64,000 nt of DNA from Anaerotruncus colihominis (GTDB taxonomy: Bacteria > Bacillota > Clostridia > Oscillospirales > Ruminococcaceae), in NCBI GenBank assembly GCA_025146135.1, contig CP102255.1, positions 1,798,001 to 1,862,000 on the forward strand, given 5' to 3'. The translations under genes were made by a program, and so were the position numbers. Below are positions 1-9,300 of the stretch, piece after piece; position 1 is the stretch's first letter; every line of letters begins with the position of its first letter. The notes under the pieces were generated by a model. The model did not search any database. It was not told the DNA's origin and worked only from the letters and a program-made list of their open reading frames with translations.

Positions 1-346
1 GCCCGCCGATGATGCCGCCGTAAATGGCCAGCCCTCCCTCCCGGATATTAAAAATATCAAGCGGGTTGGCTGCGTAGTTTTCCCAGGTAAAGGCGACGTA
101 ATAGAGACGCGCGCCCACGACGCCGCCGATCACGCCGCCGATCACAACATCCAGCGCACGGTCGGGATCGACGCCAAAGGTACGTGCGCGCTTGAGGATA
201 TAGCCAATTGCCAGCAGAAACGCACATGCAATGATGATTCCATACCAATAAATCGGCTGCCCAAACAGCGTAAACGCCACCCGGTTGACCGTAAAATCGC
301 CGATTCCAAGCCCCGGGAAGGAAATTGTCTGTCCAATTTTATCCAT
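1..346 (-). CDS. lgt: Prolipoprotein diacylglyceryl transferase (Lgt), N-terminal part
   Basis: Lgt is an inner-membrane enzyme that moves diacylglycerol from phosphatidylglycerol to the lipobox cysteine of prolipoproteins. About 115 residues are visible, beginning MDKIGQTISFPG; the rest lies beyond the left edge. The visible part has the Lgt pattern: a first membrane segment ending in the Trp-Tyr-Gly-Ile turn, then FGVDPDRALDV, then VIGGVIGGVVGARLYYV, and near the edge REGGLAIYGGIIGG, which resembles the family's conserved G-G-x-x-x-x-G-G segment. It lies 17 bp downstream of the M16-like pair on the same strand and may be co-transcribed with it. A lipoprotein substrate is encoded in the same window (the solute-binding protein near 12.8 kb). 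Family assignment is confident; the active-site His cannot be seen here. Confidence 0.9.
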   Translation of the reverse strand, partial: MDKIGQTISFPGLGIGDFTVNRVAFTLFGQPIYWYGIIIACAFLLAIGYILKRARTFGVDPDRALDVVIGGVIGGVVGARLYYVAFTWENYAANPLDIFNIREGGLAIYGGIIGG

Positions 347-363
347 GCTGTCCGGCCCCCGTC

Positions 364-1650
364 CTATTCATCAAGGGGTCGGACAATGGAAAGCGCCGAT
401 TTTTCAGGATTGAACGCGATTTGCAGGCGTTCATTCATCTGATCGAGCGTCGCGTTCGCCACAATATCGAGCAGCGCGTACATATCGTCCATCCCGGCGA
501 AATACACTGCGGACATCAGCCCTGCGACCGAAGCCGTCCGCGTATACATGCCGATGTACCGGCCGTAGGTTGCCCGGCGGCACAGCTCGAACATCTTTTT
601 GTCGACGCCTTCCCTGCGCATCCGCGCAACCTCGGCTTTGATTTCATCGGCAACGCGCTCAGGCTCGCGCGATTCTCCGGAAAAGATCGCGCACATATAG
701 TCGCGTCCGGCCATGATCTCACTGCCAAATGTGCTGTTGATGATACCCGCGTCATACATCCGGCGATAAAGCGGCGACGCGTCGCCCGCGATGATCTCCG
801 CGAGGATTTCATCCAGAATTTGATTTTTCAGGTTCTCGCGCGGATTGCCCCCGCGCCCCTTAAAGCCAAACTGGAACAGCGGCGCGGCGACGGCAAATTT
901 CTGCTCCACAAGCGGCTTGCAGATGTTCTCCGGCTCGTCGACATGGCGGCGCTCGATCTCGACCGGTTTTTCGTCCGGTTTGATCACACGGTCCGCCACG
1001 CGCAGCACAGCGTCGATGTCAAAATTACCGGAGACACAGAGCACCATATTGTTCAGATTATAAAACGTGCGGTAACAGCGATACAGCAGCTGGTCGTCAA
1101 TTTCCGCGATCGATTCGACGGTTCCCGCGATGTCGATGCGCACCGGATGGTTGTGATAGAGCGCCTGGAGCAGATTAAACTGGACGCGCCATTCGCCGTC
1201 ATCGTCATACATGCGAATTTCCTGCCCGATAATCCCCTGCTCTTTCTGAACCGATTCCTTTGTAAAATATGGCCGGCGTACAAAATCAAGCAGGATTTCG
1301 AGCGACTCCTCAAACCGATCCGTACAGGCGAACAGATACGCCGTTTTGTCAAACGACGTGTATGCATTCGCTGAAGCGCCCGTCTTGGCGTATTTCGCAA
1401 ATGCGTCGCCGTCCTCGTTTTCAAACATTTTGTGCTCCAAAAAATGAGCGATTCCCTCCGGCACGTCGACAAACGCGTCGTCGTCCTGCGTTTTGAAGCC
1501 GGTATCAACAGAGCCTACGTTTGCAGTGAACGTTGCATAAGCGGTCGAATATCCCGGCATCGGGCAAAGCAGCATTGTAAGGCCGCTTGGATGTTTGATC
1601 TTTACCATTTCCTGCCCAAGACGGGCCGATTTGATGACGGTGCGTTCCAT
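364..1650 (-). CDS. ymfH: M16 family metallopeptidase, YmfH-like
   Basis: A 428-residue member of the pitrilysin/insulinase-like M16 family. The inverted zinc motif HxxEH is present as HFLEH (His69, Glu72, His73), and a distal Glu (Glu144 in IIGQEIRMYDDD, or Glu137) sits at about the right distance for the third ligand, so the metallopeptidase site looks intact. In Bacillus subtilis the ymfF-ymfH pair, with ymfI, is linked to 5-aminopentanol modification of elongation factor P; that role is from family knowledge and is an inference here. The start shares one base with the stop of the upstream ymfF-like gene (TAATG), so the two are translationally coupled and probably act as a heterodimer. Confidence 0.85.
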   Translation of the reverse strand: MERTVIKSARLGQEMVKIKHPSGLTMLLCPMPGYSTAYATFTANVGSVDTGFKTQDDDAFVDVPEGIAHFLEHKMFENEDGDAFAKYAKTGASANAYTSFDKTAYLFACTDRFEESLEILLDFVRRPYFTKESVQKEQGIIGQEIRMYDDDGEWRVQFNLLQALYHNHPVRIDIAGTVESIAEIDDQLLYRCYRTFYNLNNMVLCVSGNFDIDAVLRVADRVIKPDEKPVEIERRHVDEPENICKPLVEQKFAVAAPLFQFGFKGRGGNPRENLKNQILDEILAEIIAGDASPLYRRMYDAGIINSTFGSEIMAGRDYMCAIFSGESREPERVADEIKAEVARMRREGVDKKMFELCRRATYGRYIGMYTRTASVAGLMSAVYFAGMDDMYALLDIVANATLDQMNERLQIAFNPEKSALSIVRPLDE

Positions 1651-2936
1651 TACTGCGCCGCCTCCTTTCCCGTGAGGAAGTAGACTGTGTCAAGCGTCAC
1701 CCGTTTGGCCGCCTCGATGATGTCGCCGCGCGTCACTCCGTCGAGCAGCGCGCTTTCATCATCCGGCGAGAGCGCAGCGCCCGCCATGATCTGCGTCAAA
1801 TACCACTCCTCCGTCGCACCAAGCGAATCGCCGACCGCCTTGAGCGACGTCTGCATCAGCATACGCGTCGCGGTAATTTCCTCATCGGTGAAATCGCCGC
1901 GGCGGATGCATTCAAGCTGATTGAGTATTTCATCATACGCTTTTTGCTTATTCTGCTTTTCAACGCCGCTGTCAACAAACATCAGGCCGGTCAAACGGTC
2001 GAACCGCGCGGCGCAGTAGTAGCACAGGCTCAGCTTTTCACGCACATAGGTAAACAGGCGCGAGTTCGGCGTACCGCCGAATAGAGCGATCATCATGCGC
2101 ATCGCGCCGAAAGCCCTGCGGTCGGGGATTCCTCCGGTACGAAAACCCATCACAAGCTTCGACTGCGCGACATCCATTTCGTCCTTCACCTCGCGCACCT
2201 GTTCGGCGCGCACGGCTGTCGAAACGGTTTCAATCGGCGCGGGCGTGCGGCGGATACCGGAAAACGCCTCTGCAAAAATTTTTTTCGCGATTTCAGGATT
2301 GCCGCAGCCGTTAAAAAACAGCTCGATTTGCGCCGTTTCAAGCGCGCGGCGATAAGCGTCCGCAGCCGATTTTGCCGTGATCCGTTCGGCGTCCTCGATA
2401 TAGCCGTACTTATCGACGGCAATCGTCTCCCCTTCGCACATGATGGATTTGCAGCGCGACAAGGCATAGACGCGCTTATCGTTGATCTGGCTTTCAATTG
2501 TATCGATTAGCTGTTGCTTTTCGATCTCAATATCATGCGCGTCAAATACGCCGTTTGCATCGACATTCGGATCAAGCAGAATGTCGGTCAGCAGGCGGGC
2601 GCACGGCTCGACCATCGCTTCCCCGCCAATCGTGAAGCGGTCATCGACGCCATAAATCGAAATCTCCAATACCTGATAACCGCCGAATTTGGCCACATCG
2701 CACGATAGCGAAGCGCCGTACAACTCGCACAGGCGCTGGTTGAGCCGTGTAAAATCCGGACATGCCCGGCAGCCCTTGCGCAGGATGAACGGCACGATGG
2801 CATTGTCCGTCACCGTGTCGCGGTCAAGTTTTAAGAGCAGGTTCGCAGTGATGCGGTTGTGCTTGAATTTGGAGTCTGTGACGCTGCTGAAATGCACGCC
2901 GTCGCAGAGCTTCTCCCGTAGAAATTGATTATTCAT
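1650..2936 (-). CDS. ymfF: M16-like protein lacking the zinc motif, YmfF-like
   Basis: A 428-residue protein, the same length as its downstream partner, with the M16 fold signature (for example TGGIPDRRAFGAMRMMIALFG in the second half) but without an HxxEH motif; the corresponding N-terminal stretch reads ACPDFTRLNQRLCELYGASL. In M16 pairs one subunit commonly carries the active site and the other helps bind substrate, and this is the likely inactive subunit. First gene of the ymfF-ymfH pair. An AAGGAG-type ribosome site sits just upstream of the ATG. The upstream region is the hairpin-rich intergenic gap, in which several TATAAT-like boxes occur, but I cannot assign a promoter confidently. 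Confidence 0.82.
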   Translation of the reverse strand: MNNQFLREKLCDGVHFSSVTDSKFKHNRITANLLLKLDRDTVTDNAIVPFILRKGCRACPDFTRLNQRLCELYGASLSCDVAKFGGYQVLEISIYGVDDRFTIGGEAMVEPCARLLTDILLDPNVDANGVFDAHDIEIEKQQLIDTIESQINDKRVYALSRCKSIMCEGETIAVDKYGYIEDAERITAKSAADAYRRALETAQIELFFNGCGNPEIAKKIFAEAFSGIRRTPAPIETVSTAVRAEQVREVKDEMDVAQSKLVMGFRTGGIPDRRAFGAMRMMIALFGGTPNSRLFTYVREKLSLCYYCAARFDRLTGLMFVDSGVEKQNKQKAYDEILNQLECIRRGDFTDEEITATRMLMQTSLKAVGDSLGATEEWYLTQIMAGAALSPDDESALLDGVTRGDIIEAAKRVTLDTVYFLTGKEAAQ

Positions 2937-3315
2937 GCAGTGTTCTCCTTAGCGGGCGCATATGCCCGAAAATACTCCCTTGTCCACGGTGGGACGGGGC
3001 GGTTTGCTGATCGCAAAGGCAGCGTTATGAAACCGGCAGGGCAAAACTGCGGCAAACAGGCCCGCGCCTCGCTCCGGCCGCCTACGGCGTTGCTGTTTGC
3101 CCTGCGCATATTATACCATGTCCGCGAAGCGGCATGATATAATCGGCCATCAGGGCGGAAGCGGGCCGCGTCCGCGTATCGCCCTGGTATAATTGCCCAT
3201 CAAAAGGCGGTTGCCGCGTAAGCGGCGAGCCGTTGTGCATAACCCAGTATAATAACCGCTCTGCGGTTATTATAGCATAAAAATTTGACTGTGCATCATC
3301 TTTTTTCCATCGTTA
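2937..3315. repeat. Non-coding gap holding a cluster of inverted repeats
   Basis: No gene is seen in these 379 bases. At least five hairpins lie close together: GGCAAACAG at 3051-3059 with CTGTTTGCC at 3093-3101; an imperfect palindrome at 3110-3143 flanked by ATTATA and TATAAT; CAGGGCG at 3151-3157 with CGCCCTG at 3180-3186; GCCGC at 3213-3217 with GCGGC at 3222-3226; and a perfect palindrome at 3248-3274 (TATAATAACCGC, TCT loop, then its complement). TATAAT recurs in direct orientation at 3138, 3188 and 3248. The last hairpin is 42 bp past the stop of the large glucan gene and may help end its transcript, although no good T-run follows it. The rest looks like a small intergenic repeat family. 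Confidence 0.5.
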
Positions 3316-6300
3316 TCAGATCGTTAACAAAATCGTATGATCCCTTCCGTCGAGCGGCGCGCTCTGCGCCGGCGCTCCGTCCACTGTAAGCGAACGCATA
3401 CCGGTCCGGTTCACTTCAATAGATAAAACCGCGTTTTCACGCCGCAGCTTAACGGTAAAATGTGTCCAGTCGTCCGGCACATGCGGCTCAAACGTCAGAG
3501 CGCCGTCTTTGGGGCGCAGTCCAAGCAGCGTTTCCAGGACGGTCCGCAAATACCATGCGGCCGCGCCCGTGTAAATACTCCAGCCTCCATGACCGTAGGC
3601 GTCTTTATTTGTATAGATATCGGCAGGCATATAATACGGCTCTGTCTTAAATGCCTGCGCGCGTGCAGCGTCCGTGCAGCGCGCCGTTGGATTGAGCAGA
3701 TCGATCAGCCTCCATCCATCGCGGATTCGTCCTGACTCAAGCATCGCCTGTGCGAACCAGACGGAAGCATGCGTATACTGGCCGCCGTTCTCACGGATGC
3801 CGCGCGGATACGCCTTGATATATCCCGGATTCTGTTTTGTGTCGGCGAAAGGCGGATCAAACAGGCGGATGATTCCACAGCGGTCGTCCACCAGATGGGC
3901 AAGGGCCGCATCAAGCGCGCTGCTGACGCGCGCCTGGTCCGGCATCCCTGCAAAAACTGCGAAGCTCTGCGCCAGCAGGTCGATCGAGCATTCGTCGTTT
4001 CCATGGCCTCCGAGCGGCGCGCCGTCGTCATAAAAGGCGCGCAGATACCACTGCCCGTCCCAGCAGGATACGTCGACGTTGCGGCGCAGCAGCGCGGCGT
4101 GCGCGCGCAGGGCATCGGCCCGCTGCGCGTCGCGGCTGTCACACAGCGCCGCGAAACGGTCGCAGACAATGGATAAAAACATCGCAAGCCAGACGCTTTG
4201 TCCCTCGCCGCGCGCGCCGACCTTGGAAAAGCCGTCGTTCCAGTCGCCGCAGCCGATCTTTGGGATGCCGCGGTCGCCGAGGTTATATGCCTTTTCCAGC
4301 GCGCGGACACAATGTTCAAAGACCGGCGCGCGTGTCTCTGAAGCTTGTACCTGCATATACTGCTCCTGCTCTCCGGACGCAAGCGCGCCGCCTGTACAGA
4401 ATGGAACCTGCTCGTCAAGAAGCGTCTTGTCCCCGGTGGCCTCGACATACGCGCAGACCGCATACGGCAGCCAGACCAGATCGTCGGAAAAACGCGTGCG
4501 GACACCGCGTGTCTCTGTCGGGAGCGGATGCCACCAGTGCAGCACGTCTCCTTCCGCAAATTGTACGGCGCAGCATCGCAAAATCTGCTCCCGCAAAAGC
4601 GCCGGTTCCGTCAAACGCAGCGCGCACGCGTCCTGTAACTGGTCGCGGAAGCCGTATGCGCCGGAACACTGATAAAACGCGCATCTCCCAAACAGCCGGC
4701 CGGAACGGATCTGGTGCACCGCGAACGTGTTGATAAACCGGTCAAGCGGCGCGCAGGGCGTCGCAATTTCAACCGGTCGTTCCATCCCGACGTCCGGCGC
4801 AGACTGCTGGCGCAGCGCCTCGGCGACCGCTTCTGCACGCGTTGCGCCGGCGGCCAGGATCAGGCGGATATCGGCGCGCCGGCGCGCCGGCAGCTTCTTG
4901 CGGATAATCAGTCCGGCGATCGGGTCGTTATTGGGCAGCAGTTCGCGAGCGGACCAGTCTCCCGCCAAAAACGCCGCGCGGTCGGTCGTATAGCTCGGAT
5001 ATTCGTGCGGCGCGTACACAGCCGCATGGCACGGCAGCGCCATGTGATAGGGATTATGCATCAGCAGGCAGCCCTGTTCCTGATCAAACTGGGTGTATTT
5101 TGCGTTCAGGCGCGTTACGCCAAGTACCGGTTCCAAACCATACGCACAGATAACCTCCGCCTCCTCGTCCGTTTGATTTTCAAGCGATACATCAATCACC
5201 TTAGCATTCCCCTGCGCCGGTACAAAGACACGTACCGCCGTTAAAATTTTGCCGGCTGACCCTTCATATAAAGCGTCCTCCGGTGAAAAAGAGGCGCGTG
5301 CTCCACGGATCAGGTCGTACAGCGCCCCACTGGCCGACAGCCAAAGCTTTTCTCCGTCGCAGCCTGTGGCAATGTCGTTTTTCCACGGCGTTAACCTGCA
5401 CTCATGCGCGTTGAGCCACCAGGTATTTCCGAGCGACGCATCGTTGAGCAGGCATCCGAACGTTCTGTTTGCGAGAATATGCGAAAACGGCAGCGGCGTC
5501 ACACGCGATACATAAAAGCGCCCGTTTACATATGCGCCGCCGACCACGTCAAGGCGTTCCTTTGCCTGCAAAATGGGGGCGGGATCCGTATGCAGAACCG
5601 GCGCAGGCTCCCATTCAGGCGGCGCCGGCGGCTCTGGTTGGCCTGCGATATGGCATGCCGCAGCACGCAGCAGAAGAACCGCGGACGGATCGAACCGTTC
5701 CGGCAGGAGTACATGCACGCCATCCGGTGTCTTGGCAGCGGGAGTGCCCAACACACACAAGTCGAAATCAAGCCGATACATGCGCATCAAGGTCCACAGG
5801 CGTGTATAGGCGGCTAGACGCGCGCCATCGGGGTATGCGTTCCAATCGAACAGGACAATCGGGCGGTCGCCTGAAATTCCCATCGACCACAGCGCGTCCT
5901 GTCCGCGCGTGTTTTCCAAAAGCGCACGGCTGTCCCCGCCGGACGCACGCAGCAACAGACACGGCAAAAGCCGCGCGGCCAGTCTGGCTTCCATCGTGTC
6001 GTCCGCCAGCGGCGCCGGCGCGGCGGCACGCTTTTTTTCGCGTGCGCCGGCCAAGGCGTCAAGCGCATCCTCACGTGCAGCCGCACATGAGATCAAAAGC
6101 GTGATGCGCTGTTCGCCATGTGCCGGAACCGTCATCGTTGCGCGCAGCGCGCAGCAGCCATCGGGCGTCGCGCCGCCGCCGTTAAAAGGCAGTGCGTCGA
6201 ATTGCAGCAGGTTTTCAAGCCCGTCCGGATACGGCGTCATATCCTCGCGCCGCAGCCCGCATTCAAAGGCTTCCCGCCCGGCAAATCCCGCGCAGAGGCA

Positions 6301-9300
6301 CGGACCCTCGCCGCCTTCCCTGTGCCGCCGCACAAACACAACCGCGTCTGCGGCCGGATCGCGTTCCCCTGTTACAAACAGCTTGGAAAAAGCCGGGTGC
6401 GCCGCATAATCGCTGTCACGTGCGAGCACCGGCTCAAAATAGATCAACACCTGCGCGACGGCCTTGAGCGCGGTGCGGTTTCGTACAATCAGTTCGCAGC
6501 GTTCAACAGGCGCCGTCCGATCAATTGAAAACCGCTGCGTCAGCCCAATATCACCCTGATCGGCGTGATAGGCCACAAAATCGGGGCCAAATTCGCTGCG
6601 CCGTTCAACCCCGTTTTGATAAAACGGCGCGGCTGCGGCTGTGAGCGTCTGTCCACAGAGCTTTACCGCTGCAAGCACCCCCTGCCCGTTCAGCAGCGGG
6701 TCGGACGGACGCCGCGTTGCGTCGCAATCGCCAAAGCGCAGCCAACTTGTGCCTGTATCCGAAAAGATATGCGTCAGTTCCCCAGAAGCCAAAAGCGCGC
6801 AGCGCGGCGCAAGCGGCGAAACGCCGTCGCGCGCCGAAACAGCGCGGACAGGCGTTTCGGCCCTGCAAAGCTCTGTCTCATCCTTCATACGATCATACAC
6901 CACCGTATCCTTAGAAATTTGTTCCTGCAGAAATTCGCGTGCCGCGCGCATAGCGTGGTCACGCATAAACCGTTTTTGCATAATCCCGCCAAGCAGCGCG
7001 TTTGCGCAGGCGACCATACTCATACCGACATGATGCGCCATATAGGAACGCACCACCGCATAACCGCCGTCGGACGGCGCGGCGCGCCCAGGTGTGAAAT
7101 CCACGGCCTCGTAAAAGCCATAGCGTCCCGTTAGTCCAAGCGACTCGAGAGCCTCAAGATTTTTCATAGCGCCATCAAAATCAAACGGGAGCGTTAAAAA
7201 GGTCGCGTATGGCGCCACGACGCATTCGCGGTCCAGTCCCTGCTTGACGCCGAGCGTCTGGACGCCATGGGCCTTGTACTGATAATTGAGCTGTTCGTCG
7301 AATGCAAAATAACCGCTTTCACTGATCCCCCAGGGGACGCCTGCGCGACGCGCGCGGCGTTTCTGGCAGTAAAGCGCGTAATGAAGCGATTCATCAAGCA
7401 GAGAATCCTCATATATGGGTAAAAGCAGATGCGGCATAAAATATTCAAACATGGTCCCTGTCCAGGAAACGGGACCCGCATAGGACCCGCAGCGCGACAT
7501 GGTGCGGTTGAGCGCGCGCCAGTGCCGGTACTGCGCCTGACGGGTCGCCACGGCAAAATAGCTTGCCGTGCGCGCCTCGCTCATCAGGAAATCATAATGG
7601 GACGAAACCAGCCTGCCGTCGGCTCCCGCGCCGATGGACAGAAGGCGGCGCTTCGGGTTATAAAAAACAGAAAAGTCGGTGTTTTTCAAAATGGCTTCAA
7701 TACGCCCTGCGATGGTTTCCAGGCCCGGCTCCTGAGCCGCATACTCACGCACGCCTTCTTTAAGCGCGACGAGCGCGCACAGGTAATTGCCGCTGTCAAC
7801 CGCCGAGACAAACGGCTCCGGCAGCACATGCAGATCCTCGGTGGAATACCAGTTATACAGGTTTCCGTGCCAGGTCTGAAGCGTCTCAATTGTGTCAAAT
7901 ACATGATTTAAGCGTACATACAGGCCGCGGCTGTCAATAAAGTGAAAGTCGCGCGCTGCCAGATAGGAGAGCAGCATCATGCCGATGTTTGTCGGCGAGG
8001 TCCGCCGCGCCACCGCTTCCACCGGTGAAAACTGCACGTTATCCGGCGGCAGCCAACGATTGTGTTTGTCCGCATAATCCTCGTAATAACGGAACATCTG
8101 CGCACACAGCGACAAAAGGCGTTCCCGGCCTGACTGATCGGGCGCTTGCAGCCTCTGGACAGCCGGCCGTGCAGTCGCAGCGGCCGCCGGCGTGTAAAGC
8201 AGAAACAGAAGCCCATAAAGTTTTACCAGACCGTGGCTTGCCGGCGCAAAAATCAACAGGCAAAGCCCGACCAGCTCTGAAAGCCAGCTTTTTTTCAGCA
8301 CTGCAAAAAAGCCGGTATCGCGCGTCTCCGACTGTGCCGCGGTCGTCCACTGCAGCAATCTTTTGTGGGATACAAATATTCTCCAAAGCGTCCGTACAAT
8401 CGCATCAAACGCAACAACAGCCTGCTGTGCCGTCATGACAACCGACAGGAGCGCCTGGCCGCAAAGCTCAAATACACGCGGCAACGTGCGTGCAAAAAAA
8501 CGGCGCGACAATGCGAATCGCCCACCGTAAAGCAGCGCGCGAAAAGCGGCGAGCAGAGGCGCCAATGCCGTCGAAAGGAAAGCAAGCAGACAGAGCAAAA
8601 TTGCCGCCCTCCATCCTGTAAAGGCAGAAACCAGCACGCAAATAAGCGCCGCCACGGGTACAAAGGAGCGACGTAAATTATCGAAAAGCTGATAACGTGA
8701 CAGCGCGCTGATGGGATTTGGCCGGGACGATCCATTGAGCTGAATCGTTCTGCCAAAAAAGCATAGGTTTTGCCAGTCGCCGCGAATCCATCGATGCAGG
8801 CGCGCAAGCCATGAAAGCGCGTTTGCGGGCATTCCATCGGTCATTTCCACATCAGAGAGCAGCCCGGCGCGCAGGTATGCGCCCTCCAGTATATCGTGGC
8901 TGAGAACCCGGTTTTCCGGAAAACGCCGGCCGACGACTGTATGAAACGTTTCAATATCGATTAGGCCCTTTCCTGTAAAAATCGACTCTCCAAAATGGTC
9001 CTGATAAAAATCGCTGCATTCCTGCTCATATGTGGAAACGCCGCCTGCCCCGGCCATAATTCGTGTAAAGTCAGCTGCCTTTGCAGAATTCAAATCCGTG
9101 CCAATCCGCGGGACCAATATTCCGTAACCGGCTGTTACAATATTGTGCTTTCCAATAACCGGACGGTTTAAGGGATGGACCGCGGCAGACAGCAAGCGGT
9201 CGGCTGAATCAAACGCCAGAAGCGTATCGGCGTCAAGCGCAAGCAAATACCGCGCCCGTGATAATTGCTCCCGATCGCCGGCAAAGCATGCGATCGCGGG

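Noticed and set aside
325..1374. A 349-codon open frame on the plus strand opposite ymfH
   Set aside because: It is antisense to a complete M16 gene with HxxEH, has no ribosome site or homology signal, and such long antisense frames recur throughout this GC-rich sequence.
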